From Pelobacter propionicus DSM 2379 (GTDB lineage: Bacteria; Desulfobacterota; Desulfuromonadia; Geobacterales; Pseudopelobacteraceae), in NCBI RefSeq assembly GCF_000015045.1, contig NC_008607.1, positions 1 through 64,000 on the forward strand: 64,000 nucleotides of DNA, written 5' to 3'. Position numbers and translations under genes: made by a program. Positions 52,501-60,234 of the stretch are shown here, in pieces; positions within the stretch are counted from its first letter, which is position 1, and every line of letters begins with the position of its first letter. Under the pieces are notes generated by a model. It saw nothing but the letters and a program-made list of their open reading frames with translations. It did not search any database and was not told the origin of the DNA.

Positions 52501-52844
52501 AGTGCTTTTTCATCCTCTTCCGTAGGTGCGCCGATGACTAATTGTTCTCGAAATTCCTGAGCCAGCTGTTTCTTAATACGATTGGCCGTCTGATTATCCA
52601 TTATGCCTGGACCTGATTTGGAATAACCCGCCCGCACCATTTCCAACGGCATTCTCTGCATCCCGATTAACAGACGACAGCAGCTTCCTTCACCACCATC
52701 CCATTTGTCAACATGGTCAGCGACACCTTTCCAGCCACGCAGGTTGAAATAGCCGACACAGAAATCTGCTCTGGTAGCAATCTCCATGGAATTGTTTAAG
52801 CCTTCAAGAAACTGATTCTCTATGTTGTCGTATATAGTGGGCAT
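49515..52844 (-). CDS. PLD-nuclease/SNF2-family helicase
   Basis: N-terminal residues 1-200 form a phospholipase-D-type nuclease domain (YQLHAKLYLTFRKDN...GYLGSSNLTLAG, one HxK motif). An SNF2-like helicase follows, with GDVVGLGKTITA (Walker A), VIDESHNLRN (DEAH-like Walker B), VILLTATPYNK and the C-terminal helicase half (LIFTQFADTARYLAEEL; IRLIQRAGRVDRIGQ). At 1109 aa it is a normal size for such defence helicases. It is the first gene of the operon, with GGAGAG upstream. With the methyltransferase it forms a predicted restriction-modification-like anti-phage unit; no named system is assigned. Confidence 0.88.
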   Translation of the reverse strand: MPTIYDNIENQFLEGLNNSMEIATRADFCVGYFNLRGWKGVADHVDKWDGGEGSCCRLLIGMQRMPLEMVRAGYSKSGPGIMDNQTANRIKKQLAQEFREQLVIGAPTEEDEKALRKLLHQIRDGKVIVKLFLKYQLHAKLYLTFRKDNICPTIGYLGSSNLTLAGLNHQGELNIDVLEQDAACKLSEWFDERWEDHWCIDISKELVEILDNSWATENLIPPYYIYLKIAYNLSREARAGFAEFKIPRVFQKELLEFQQKAVLVAAHHLNKRGGVIIGDVVGLGKTITATALAKIFEEDFFLETLIICPKNLVNMWEGYAHKYQLRAKVISVTKVQKILPKERRYRLVVIDESHNLRNREGMRYKSIREYLQLNESKVILLTATPYNKTYLDLSTQLALFLDEDTDLGISPERYIESIGGPVQFMAKHQCHARSIAAFEKSDSPDDWRELMRLYLVRRTRSFIKEHYAKTDPEKKRKYLEFADGSRSYFPDRIPKAVIYHFDPKDKNDQYARLYSNDVVDIIDDLDLPRYGLANYIDEKSLLKFTEKEKQIKDNLSRAGKRLMGFCRTNLFKRLESSGYAFLLSLSRHVLRNYLYLHAIENDLEFPIGPQQGSFLDGFIEDEDGDGDSRKVHLDANSYLDQAADLYTYFATKERDHFEWIRAGLFKKSLKTQLMKDSNAILKIINMVKEWRPKDDRQLNALYELCTKTHAKEKLLIFTQFADTARYLAEELLKRGMTQIEGVTGDTDDPTDNARRFSPISNGVKGVAGTPQEIRVLISTDVLSEGQNLQDSHVVLNYDLPWAIIRLIQRAGRVDRIGQKSDHILCYSFLPEDGLENIIKLRGRLSRRISENAEVVGADETFFDGDPINIKDMYNEKSGVLDEGDEGEVDLASYAWQIWKNATDADRNLLKIIPELANSIYGTKSIQAAAADKQGVIVYSRTAEDNDFLVWLNEQGNVITQSQKIILDATACSHDTPALHRLEHHHDLVAKGLDLIKDTESSATGTLGKKSSVRYRVFMHLDRYIKANEGTLFVTSELKRAVDDIFKFPLKELARETIGRHLKTGVSDEGLADLVISLRDDDKLCIVEEEEFHNREPQIICSMGLVNTEG

Positions 52845-53091
52845 TGACTCTCCATTTTTTTAAACAGTACAGTGGATAAGGCTCAGGCATGTCACAAACT
52901 CTTCTTAATACGAGTTTTTAATCAATACCATATTAACCTGAGTCTAAGAAACTCAAATCAGCCAATCTCAACTTATAAAAGAAGTATATATTGAGTGGAC
53001 CATGGAGTAATGAACGCACCAATCACAGGGCTTGGCCTAGCGATAGGCTCAAAAAGTGTCGATTCAACCTATCATATAAAATGACTTTGGA

Positions 53092-53115
53092 GTTTTGATA
53101 GTATATTATCAAAAC
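53092..53115. promoter_or_regulatory. Perfect dyad upstream of the second recombinase
   Basis: GTTTTGATA and TATCAAAAC flank GTATAT. It lies 30 bases before the recombinase start and is the likely binding site for that protein (res or operator). The rest of 52845-53145 contains no gene. Confidence 0.65.
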
Positions 53116-53145
53116 ATCTTAGTTTTTAGTGATAGGGAGACAGCT

Positions 53146-53703
53146 ATGGCGGTGATCGGATACGCGAGGGTTAGCACTTCAGGGCAGTCGTTGGAGGTGC
53201 AGCTTGATCAATTGCAAGCGGCAGGGTGCGAGAGGCTCTATCAAGAGAAGATTTCAGGCGCAGACAGCGCACGTCCTGAACTGGCAATCATGCTTGACTA
53301 CGTTCGTCAAAACGATGTTGTTGTTGTCTGCAAGCTCGACAGACTTGCACGCAGCACCAAGCATCTGCTGGAGATAGTCGAAGTTTTGGAAGGTAAAGGT
53401 GTTGCGCTCCGGATACTCAATATCAATCTGGATACCGGAACGCCTACCGGCAAGATGATGTTGACCATGCTTGCCGCAATTGGACAGTTTGAACGGGAGA
53501 TGATGCTGGAACGACAACGTGACGGCATAGCCAAGGCAAAGGAAGAGGGGAAGTACAAGGGGCGGAAAGCAACGGCAAGGGCTAAATCTGGGGAAGTGGC
53601 AAACTTGCTGGTTGAGGGCAAAACCAAAGAGGCTATCGCTGCTGAGTTGGGGATTGGGATTGCTTCTGTCTATCGAATCAGCAAAGACCTGAAGGCCACA
53701 TGA
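53146..53703 (+). CDS. Serine recombinase (resolvase/invertase family)
   Basis: The catalytic domain begins AVIGYARVSTSGQSLEVQLDQL with the nucleophilic serine. KLDRLARSTKHLLEIV and TGKMMLTMLAAIGQFEREMMLERQRDGI follow. The C-terminal HTH is GKTKEAIAAELGIGIASVYRISKDL. The ATG at 53146 has AGGGAG upstream; a longer frame from 53095 covers the operator dyad and is unlikely. It is different from the tnpR at 33483 and so belongs to another element. No transposase is next to it. Confidence 0.9.
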   Translation: MAVIGYARVSTSGQSLEVQLDQLQAAGCERLYQEKISGADSARPELAIMLDYVRQNDVVVVCKLDRLARSTKHLLEIVEVLEGKGVALRILNINLDTGTPTGKMMLTMLAAIGQFEREMMLERQRDGIAKAKEEGKYKGRKATARAKSGEVANLLVEGKTKEAIAAELGIGIASVYRISKDLKAT

Positions 53704-53779
53704 TAAGGGCCGATTTTACAATTTCGGGGGATGGGCAATAATAGCCAAGTTGCATTTTCATCCCCCAAAAAATACTCAC

Positions 53780-54088
53780 TTAAGTCTGACTTCTTTTCTT
53801 AAGGGCCAGCATCTTCTCACTCTGTATCCGATTAGATTCCCGTTCAAACCATGACGCAAGAATGGCAGGCGTAACTCTCGCCCGACCTTTTCTTTTTACA
53901 CAGGGTAACTTTTTCATATCGATCCACGCTATAAATTTATCACCCCATTTGCGCACACCACCGACCCCAAGTATCTTTGATAGTTCCGTAATTGTGACAT
54001 CAGGACTGTCACCAAAATAGCACTTGAAAAAGTCATGACCAAATCGTGAATAATCAATTGGCTGGTTATCAGGCAATTCTTGAACCAT
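53780..54088 (-). CDS. Small HTH-like protein, unknown
   Basis: The ATG at 54088 has GGAGGTG upstream and gives 102 residues. VTITELSKILGVGGVRKWGDKFIAWIDMKKLPCVKRKGRARVTPAILASWFERE resembles an excisionase or MerR-like DNA-binding segment. Partners such as this often control transposon or phage excision. A longer frame to 54247 is less likely. Confidence 0.55.
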   Translation of the reverse strand: MVQELPDNQPIDYSRFGHDFFKCYFGDSPDVTITELSKILGVGGVRKWGDKFIAWIDMKKLPCVKRKGRARVTPAILASWFERESNRIQSEKMLALKKRSQT

Positions 54089-54351
54089 GTGCCACCTCCT
54101 GAAGATCATAGGCAACAATGGATTAATACAGGACAAGTCATTAATGAACAAATAATTTATTCGAGGGGTGTGAATCGGAGTCAACAATTGAGACCGAAAT
54201 CCATGACAGGGGACCCGACTTTTTCCCAGAGATACTTTAAAAGGCACGTAATTCGTTACACCTGTTTAATGGTTTTGCATTAAATAGTTGCTAATGCAGA
54301 TAGAGCGTGATTTATTGCGGCAAATATTTTAGATCAAAGACAGGAGGGGTT

Positions 54352-54873
54352 ATGAAAAAACTGATTGCAGGAATGGCGTTGCTGGTGCTGGCAATGGCAG
54401 GGTGTGCGACAGTACCACCGCCAAGACCTGAATTTACACGACTCCCTCAACTTGAAAAGGGATGGGGCCGTATTTTTGTTTCTGCCGGACACTTCAAATC
54501 CGTATTCTCGAATATTCCCTTAAAGGAAACCGCAAATACCGGACCCGTTTTTGTAAACGGTCAGAATATAGGGTCAACGGCCTTCAAAGAATACATAGTA
54601 GCAGACATAATGCCAGGGCGTTATGAAGCATACTGGGTGCCGACTGCGCCCGAAAAATTTTATTCTGAAAAAACGATGATCGACATACAGGTGGGCCAGG
54701 TACGATATTTTTCGTGTGACATATCGACAATGGGAGAAGGGGGGTCTTTGGGGTTGATAGGGGTATTAGCGTCGGATTACCTATGGAGGGGATGGCTTGC
54801 GGAAAGGCCTTTAGATAATGAGGGTAAACTGGTTTCATATTTCAAAATAAATAAGGTTTCTGTTGCTCAATGA
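54352..54873 (+). CDS. DUF2846-like lipoprotein
   Basis: The signal peptide LIAGMALLVLAMAGC has a lipobox. The mature domain (GRIFVSAGHFKSVFSNIP...VFVNGQNIGSTAFKEYIVADIMPGRYEAYW) follows the DUF2846 pattern of a beta-sandwich. The ATG at 54352 has CAGGAGG upstream; a start at 54307 would destroy the signal peptide. Function unknown, probably envelope-attached. Confidence 0.7.
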   Translation: MKKLIAGMALLVLAMAGCATVPPPRPEFTRLPQLEKGWGRIFVSAGHFKSVFSNIPLKETANTGPVFVNGQNIGSTAFKEYIVADIMPGRYEAYWVPTAPEKFYSEKTMIDIQVGQVRYFSCDISTMGEGGSLGLIGVLASDYLWRGWLAERPLDNEGKLVSYFKINKVSVAQ

Positions 54874-54986
54874 CCCACTACCCGGTGACTGTAGAAGCCG
54901 GAAAGCGGTGGCAGAGACCAGACATCAAAGTCGTTGACGAAGCGGAGGCAGGCGAAGAGACCGAGACGAAAATTGCGCCCGTGTGA
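54870..54986 (+). CDS. 38-aa translationally coupled frame, doubtful
   Basis: The ATG overlaps the lipoprotein stop (ATGA). The product (THYPVTVEAGKRWQRPDIKV, then DEAEAGEETETKIAPV) has no membrane segment or known motif. It may be a genuine small gene or a fragment of a lost gene. The rest of 54987-55091 holds nothing clear. Confidence 0.25.
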   Translation: MTHYPVTVEAGKRWQRPDIKVVDEAEAGEETETKIAPV

Positions 54987-55091
54987 AGTTCAAACTACAG
55001 CGGGGCTACACCATGGCTTGCCCTGTCTTTAGGCCTCCACAGGGCCAATGCGGGATGATGCCGCGCCTTTATTGATTGTCGACGATGACTA

Positions 55092-55502
55092 TTATTGGGG
55101 GACGACCTGCACCGGTCTACCATATTGGTCCATGTGTACGCCTGGGCCGTAAGCGTTGGGAGTTTTAATATACGAGCTGCCGTTATTGCTTCGTAGTCCG
55201 CGGGATCGTAGTGCTCGATCAATCGGCCCCATTTCCTGCATATCCTCGGGCAATGGCGCAATACTGGTAAGATGATCGTCCTTAAATCCGATTGCATAAA
55301 AAGTGTCACTACGCCCAAACGCATCATCATGGATTTTAAAAATGAGTTGCCGTTCTCCGTTTGTCAGTGTGGCGCTGACGGGCTTTCCAAGTAACTGGGT
55401 GACCTGGGCCTGTGTCATGCCTGGGGTTAAATCGGTGGTGTTGAATTTAGATACACAGGCAGTCAGGGCCAACAGCGAGAAAAGGATCATCGTGGTTTTC
55501 AT
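55092..55502 (-). CDS. BamE/SmpA-like lipoprotein
   Basis: The signal peptide ends in LTAC. The start of the mature region contains LTPGMTQAQVTQLLGKPVSATL, the SmpA/OmlA signature. The family member BamE is part of the outer-membrane assembly machine, but many small lipoproteins share this domain. The ATG at 55502 with CGGAGT upstream is preferred to a start at 55520. Confidence 0.7.
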   Translation of the reverse strand: MKTTMILFSLLALTACVSKFNTTDLTPGMTQAQVTQLLGKPVSATLTNGERQLIFKIHDDAFGRSDTFYAIGFKDDHLTSIAPLPEDMQEMGPIDRALRSRGLRSNNGSSYIKTPNAYGPGVHMDQYGRPVQVVPQ

Positions 55503-55620
55503 GGTTACTCCGTTTGTCATTCGGTACAGGCTGAAGAAGCCGTTTCACGATACCACCTGATGAATGAAAAGCAAGTTAATGCTTATTAGAGTGGCCTTTT
55601 GAAATCATTCATGTCAACAG

Positions 55621-55663
55621 GGGGATATCCCAACATTCGCACTAAAAAGCGCAAAGTAGCATC
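55621..55663 (+). repeat. Third type of Tn3-like terminal repeat
   Basis: It reads GGGGATATCCCAACATTCG, then ...CAAAGTAGC, matching the start and the CAAGTAGC end of the tnpA-side repeat with a different middle. It faces right and is preceded by AACAG. No partner with the same flank is visible in the window. It marks the 55.6-kb region as an old insertion site. Confidence 0.5.
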
Positions 55664-55740
55664 TGGCTAAAGGCGTAACGTACTATTATATTATGATTAT
55701 TATGTGAGTTGTTTGAGCTGACTTGGTATCTGGATGCGTA

Positions 55741-55825
55741 TTCCGGTGAATTCGACCGAAGGAACTGACGTGATGGCGACCGGTGTTCCGCTGTGAATCC
55801 GACCAGCATTCCGGCGAAAGCGACC
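55741..55825. mobile_element. IS21-like multiple terminal repeats (remnant)
   Basis: Three copies of a motif TTCCGGTGAANNCGACC lie at 55741-55757, 55786-55804 (diverged) and 55809-55825. Repeated ends of this form are typical of IS21-family elements. No istA or istB is present, so this is only an end fragment. Together with the Tn3-like repeat it occupies the gene-free stretch 55503-55866. Confidence 0.5.
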
Positions 55826-55866
55826 AAGGTTCGGTAGTCGCAAGGTTGGGTCTATTATGGTGTAGA

Positions 55867-56277
55867 TTATGTCTTCTCAGTCTTTTTTGCTTGTGAAACA
55901 AAATATCCGCGTATCCAGTTATTAGCTCCATCGACCGTCTTGAATACATTAAATTCAACAACAGCTCCTGCTATCTCAGCGAGTGCAGTATATTTGCAGA
56001 ACATGTTGTGCTCTGTAGTATTACTTGTAACAAAAACAGTTTTACCTTTTTGTTGTGCCCTTTTTGTGGATGTTTCTTTGCTGACCTCGGCTATTGCTGC
56101 AAATCCTTCCATGGATATGGATTGCATCGTACCATTTGTTAAATCCCAGATGACATCCCTGATTGTCCCCGTTGGATAGTATTTATTTATGACAGCTATG
56201 ACTTCATTAGCAGTCAAGTTTCCTGTGACAGATGCTATAAGCAGAGAGCCTTCAATTTTAATGTCAATAGTTGCCAT
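55867..56277 (-). CDS. STAS/SpoIIAA-like protein, unknown
   Basis: A 136-aa cytoplasmic protein (ATIDIKIEGSLLIASVTGNLTANEVIAVINKYYPTG...DVIWDLTNGTMQSISMEGFAAIAEV) with the alternating beta-alpha pattern of STAS-like domains. No conserved serine is assured. It stands alone next to transposon scars. Function unknown. Confidence 0.6.
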   Translation of the reverse strand: MATIDIKIEGSLLIASVTGNLTANEVIAVINKYYPTGTIRDVIWDLTNGTMQSISMEGFAAIAEVSKETSTKRAQQKGKTVFVTSNTTEHNMFCKYTALAEIAGAVVEFNVFKTVDGANNWIRGYFVSQAKKTEKT

Positions 56278-56547
56278 TGTTTACCGCCCAGAATATATAA
56301 AACTAAGAATTATCACAGATGCTAAAAAATAAAGGGTCTCTGAATTTGGGTGTGGAAACTAAAAAGGTGACATTTATTACCTTAACGAATTATAGCGTGG
56401 GCACCATTCAAGGCTTGTCGATAAAATGGGTGGCCCCATCAGGGACCCTTAGTATAAGGGATAATTTCCTGAACATTGTTTCCCCTTAGATGCCGTAGGA
56501 ACAATCTTTGTATCGCACCCAGGTGCCAATTTCCAAAAGTAGCGAGT

Positions 56548-57000
56548 TTAGTTAACCGTATACCAGAACTTGGCCGATCTGACTTTTCCGTCAACCAGCT
56601 TGAACTTGCACATCACGCCGTATTTACCCTTCTTCGGCATGGTGAAGTCGGCGCCGAAACCGCCCTCCATTCCCATCAGGTCCTTCAGCTGCTCTGACTT
56701 GTCAGGCCCCTGGGTTTTCACCGTTACCTCACCTTTACTTAACTGCTTGCCGCTCTTGACGTCGGTGAACACAACCATGATGTGATGGGTCTCTTTCATC
56801 CCCATCTCCGCCATCTTCGCCTTGATGTCGATAACATTGAAGGTCGACTTTACGCCATCCACCACCTCCTCATGGGCAAGTTTCCCCATGGACATCATAC
56901 CGCCATGCTCCATTTTCATGGATTCATGGTCCATGGCAAGAGCTGTCAACGGGGCCGAGAGTACAAAAAGTGCTGCGATTAGTACAGTCGTTTTTTTCAT
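56548..57000 (-). CDS. Met/His-rich periplasmic protein, paralogue of 28757
   Basis: A signal peptide (TVLIAALFVLSAPLTALA) is followed by MDHESMKMEHGGMMSMG and a domain nearly collinear with that of the protein at 28757 (EEVVDGVKSTF, ETHHIMVVFTDVKSGKQLSKGEVTVK, FGADFTMPKKGKYGVMCKFKL, KFWYTV). It probably binds Cu/Ag in the periplasm. The ATG at 57000 has GGAGAAC upstream. A perfect GG-N10-GC sigma-54 promoter lies 51 bases upstream. This is a second copy of part of the copper regulon. Confidence 0.78.
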   Translation of the reverse strand: MKKTTVLIAALFVLSAPLTALAMDHESMKMEHGGMMSMGKLAHEEVVDGVKSTFNVIDIKAKMAEMGMKETHHIMVVFTDVKSGKQLSKGEVTVKTQGPDKSEQLKDLMGMEGGFGADFTMPKKGKYGVMCKFKLVDGKVRSAKFWYTVN

Positions 57001-57050
57001 GTTGCGAGTTCTCCTTTGATTTGGTGCGATCACTTAAACGTCTAATTAAA

Positions 57051-57115
57051 AGCATTTGGCGTGCCAATACATACAGCACCACATCAACAGTGGTTTGGCA
57101 ATATAGAGAATATTC
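57051..57115 (-). promoter_or_regulatory. Sigma-54 promoter and GAATATTC box
   Basis: On the minus strand, 57066-57051 reads TGGCACGCCAAATGCT, an exact GG-N10-GC match close to the promoter at 28691 (TGGCACAGCAAATGCT). One GAATATTC box at 57108-57115 lies 42 bases further upstream; a second box is not evident. It drives the gene at 56548-57000. Confidence 0.65.
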
Positions 57116-57202
57116 AACACGGTACTTTGCTTACGCCTCAATTCTAAAAGCCGGCAAAGGACTACTCTGGTTACCGGCTTTTCCTGCGACCAACTTACGT
57201 TA

Positions 57203-57337
57203 TTAGCTTCGTCTCGGCACCAGACAGGAAGTTGTATTTTTCTTGGCGATGTCACCAGGTTTGATTTCGCCTTTGACTATTTCAGCCTCGAAGTAGTGTT
57301 CGCCGGCGTAGCCCGTCACCTTGACCGCACCCACTTC
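57203..57337 (-). pseudogene. C-terminal fragment of a copy of the 10128 protein
   Basis: The minus strand reads EVGAVKVTGYAGEHYFEAEI, then KPGDIAKK, and a stop at 57203. It matches the last 40 or so residues of the exported protein at 10128-10487 at most positions. No start or signal peptide remains upstream; unrelated sequence follows to 57535, where nothing else is evident. It is a remnant of a second copper-region gene cluster. Confidence 0.75.
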
Positions 57338-58152
57338 AGGTCTGTATATTCGGCAGGGAACGGTTACTCTTTTGAAGTCCTAAGAGCCAAGCTGCTCTAC
57401 ACGAAAGGTACTCACAAACTGTATGAAGTGAAGCCCAGATACAATAAGCAAGCATTCGAGGCTTACGATACTTACGCTTTCACAAAAATAATTTCACAGA
57501 GACCAGAATCCGCGCATAGGCCGGATTGTCGATAATTATATATTCATATACAGTAAAATACCGAAAAGAATCACTGCTAGAGCGCCTGCACTTCTAAAAT
57601 ATCTTTGCCACCTGCCATCTCCCCTGTTTAATAATAGTCCTGCCTGGGAAGCAGACAGTGAAATTACACTCAAAGATAACGACATGCCTAGTGTTAAGGA
57701 CAGAGCCGCTGCTACTCCAATACCAATAACCCCTGAGGAAATAAAGAAAGACAGAATAATGAGAATAGCAGGACAAGGAACGAGTCCACTTAAAAAGATG
57801 AATATTGAGTTTTCAATTTTGCCTTGTTTACGTTCTTGAACGGAAGATACTAAATTAACTAAACCTATTACAATTATTCCGACAGAGCAGAAAAGCATTA
57901 GTTGCTTCGAAACGGTATCGAAAGTATGCCCAAGCCTATAATCGGTAACATAATAAATGAGCATAACAATTCCGATAGTGCCCACCCCATGCATTATTCC
58001 GGATGAAAAGCCAAGGACAGCACTTTTGAGCTGCTTTGATTTGTTCGAAATGACATATGCCGAAACAGCGCCCTTATTATGGCCAGGACCGATTGCATGG
58101 ACTGCTCCATAAACAAAGCTTATGAAAATGATTGATATTACCTCGGCAACTA

Positions 58153-59236
58153 AATACATCTATTTAGGTTGATTTGTGTTACAGTTGCTGCATGAAAAAG
58201 ATCGACGCAAGAACATTCAAGCAAGATGTCCAGGAAGCGCATCGTCAACAAATAGTCAGGCTACGGAAATCAGGCCGTCCCAACAAGGAAACTGCTGAAA
58301 TTGTTGGTATCAGCGAATCCCATTGCAGCAAAGTTTGGCAGCGTTTCAAAAAGGAAGGTCCCGGCTCCATTGTTAAAGGCAAGCGAGGACGCCGCCAAGG
58401 GGAACAACGCGACCTTACTACCGAGCAGGAAGCTGAAATCAAGCGTCTTATCATCGACAAAGCACCCAATCAGCTCAAACTTTCTTTTGCTCTCTGGACT
58501 CGCGATGCTGTCCGTCTTTTAATTGAACAAAAGAGCGGAATTGCAATGCCGATCCGAACGGTTGGCGAATATCTGAAGCGCTGGGGATTTACCCCCCAAA
58601 AACCAGCTAAATGGGCGAAAGAGCAAAGCACTCCTGCTGTTGTTAACTGGCTTGCCAAAGAGTATCCGGCGATTTCCAAACGGGCGAAGCAGGAAAAGGC
58701 TGAAATTTACTGGGGCGACGAAACAGGGATCCAAACCGGCGCCAACGTGGAGAGAGGGTACTCTCCAAAAGGCAAGACACCTGTACTTCGCCAGACGGGT
58801 CGCAAGCATCGGATCAACATGATTTCTGCAATCACTAACCAGGGCAAGGTCAGATTCATGTTCTACAAGGAAACCATGAACAGTAAGCGCCTGATCACCT
58901 TCATGAAAAGACTGGTCAAGGACGCTGGTCGTAAGGTGTACCTGATCTTGGACAACCTGAAAGTGCACCACAGCCATGTGGTCATGGACTGGTTGGAAAA
59001 ACACAAAGACAAGATCGAGGTGTTCTACCTACCATCCTATTCTCCAGAATTAAATCCGGATGAATATCTCAATAACAGCCTGAAAGGGCGAGTACACTCT
59101 GGAGAACGCGCCCAGAATGTAAAGCAGTTAGAATCAAAGTCCCGAAAGCATATGAAGCATCTTCAAAACAGATCTTGTAAAGTCAAAAAGTTCTTCGATC
59201 ACCCATGTGCCAGCTATGCGGCATAATTGAGATGTT
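58153..59236 (+). mobile_element. IS630-type insertion sequence
   Basis: About 1084 bp lie between TA dinucleotides (58151-58152 and 59237-59238), the target IS630 elements duplicate. Ends are AATACATCTATTTAGG at left and AACATCTCAATTATG, read inwards, at right, sharing ACATCT and ATTA/TTTAG. One transposase gene spans it. Excising it with one TA copy restores the NicO reading frame, which confirms the boundaries. Confidence 0.8.
58192..59226 (+). CDS. IS630-family DDE transposase
   Basis: An N-terminal helix-turn-helix (QQIVRLRKSGRPNKETAEIVGISESHCSKVWQRF) is followed by a DDE catalytic core: WGDETGIQ, ILDNLKVHHSHVV and LPSYSPELNPDEYLNNSLKG carry the acidic triad. The length of 344 aa is normal, so the element may be active. 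The ATG at 58192 is used; a longer reading from 58174 is not supported. Confidence 0.93.
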   Translation: MKKIDARTFKQDVQEAHRQQIVRLRKSGRPNKETAEIVGISESHCSKVWQRFKKEGPGSIVKGKRGRRQGEQRDLTTEQEAEIKRLIIDKAPNQLKLSFALWTRDAVRLLIEQKSGIAMPIRTVGEYLKRWGFTPQKPAKWAKEQSTPAVVNWLAKEYPAISKRAKQEKAEIYWGDETGIQTGANVERGYSPKGKTPVLRQTGRKHRINMISAITNQGKVRFMFYKETMNSKRLITFMKRLVKDAGRKVYLILDNLKVHHSHVVMDWLEKHKDKIEVFYLPSYSPELNPDEYLNNSLKGRVHSGERAQNVKQLESKSRKHMKHLQNRSCKVKKFFDHPCASYAA

Positions 59237-59456
59237 TAATTGCCGGAGTAATAATAGAATTGAAGAGGATTTCCCACTTTTAAATTTCTTGGTCTCGGCA
59301 ACAAGCATCTGTCGCAGTTCGGACTGATATTCTACGATCTTGGCAGCATAACCTACTTTCTGATCAGCACGGTCCACGGGGGGCTGAATAAGAGGTGCTG
59401 CATCTACACTATTTAGCATAGTCAGGAAAAATAAAACAATCAGCAAATATTTCATC

Positions 59457-60077
59457 TTATCTTTGTAACCTCACGGCATCGGGATGTACCTGCCCAAAAT
59501 AGTATGCAACCTCCTTAAACTGCCCCTTTTTCAGCTTTAAACCGCTTGGCACCAACCCGGCAACACCAGCTTCTGCAATTTCGATGCTATTGTAATAGGT
59601 GTCGTCATATACAGTGACGGATGCCCCGCTACTTGGTATTGGTACTCCTCCCGTATTCAGCTTGAAACTGAAAATGAGTTTTCCATCTTCAACTGTAGGC
59701 ACGAAATTAGAGGCAACGTTGAATTTCATTACTTTATTGTCAATGTACATTTTTGTGAAAAAAGAATCCTTGGCTAATTTATCAAAATATTCTTTTTTCA
59801 GAGCCGCTATTTTGTTGCTATCAATATTGCCGCTCCCATTCTTACTGTAATCCATTAAAATCATAGAGCTGAACATTTCATCAAAGCTCCATTTTTCGAT
59901 AATCCCAGTCAGTTTCCCACCACTAAATTCAAGACGAATCGAACAGTCGATAAAAACGTGTGGATGTGCATGGCATTCTTTGCTTATGCCAGTGAGAATA
60001 ATAAGAAATAAGGATGTGACAATTACTGATAGTTTCACCGTAGTTGTCCAATATCGGCGTTGTGCAAAAGGTCGCAT
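59457..60077 (-). CDS. DUF1007 periplasmic protein
   Basis: A signal peptide (TVKLSVIVTSLFLIILTG) leads into HAHPHVFIDCSIRLEFSGGKLTGIIEKWSFDEMFSSM, the DUF1007 signature. DUF1007 genes are usually immediately upstream of NicO metal exporter genes, and the NicO start lies one base after this stop. A start at 60077 gives the best signal peptide; a TTG at 60125 adds a hydrophilic leader. Role in metal export is inferred. Confidence 0.85.
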   Translation of the reverse strand: MRPFAQRRYWTTTVKLSVIVTSLFLIILTGISKECHAHPHVFIDCSIRLEFSGGKLTGIIEKWSFDEMFSSMILMDYSKNGSGNIDSNKIAALKKEYFDKLAKDSFFTKMYIDNKVMKFNVASNFVPTVEDGKLIFSFKLNTGGVPIPSSGASVTVYDDTYYNSIEIAEAGVAGLVPSGLKLKKGQFKEVAYYFGQVHPDAVRLQR

Positions 60078-60234
60078 GATTAGGTATCCAGCATTCAATT
60101 GAAAACTTGTAGCAATTAAAGACAAGTGAATTCATTGAATTCTATAATTAGCAAACGGAAGAAGTTATTGCCCGCCACAATGTGTTGACACTTTTCTATC
60201 ATGAATTGTAGCGGTAACGCAAAATTGTCGATCA

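Larger units (their letters stand above)
57536..59455 (-). pseudogene. NicO-family metal exporter gene split by an IS630-type element
   Basis: The 5' part (59455 to about 59239) encodes a signal peptide (YLLIVLFFLTMLNSVDA) and QSELRQMLVAETKKFKSGKS. The 3' part (58150 to 57536) encodes the membrane domain with FVYGAVHAIGPGHNKGAV, SGIMHGVGTIGIV and LSGLVPCPAILIIL, the pattern of RcnA/NicO nickel-cobalt exporters. Joining across the element with one TA copy gives an unbroken 277-codon frame (RQL|VAEV). Hence one gene is interrupted. The 3' part could start at an ATG supplied by the IS end at 58157, so a truncated protein may still be made. DUF1007 precedes it. Confidence 0.85.

Noticed and set aside
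57338-57535. Open frame on the plus strand after the fragment at 57203
   Set aside because: It overlaps the fragment on the opposite strand, has no ribosome site and resembles no family; I see nothing supported here.
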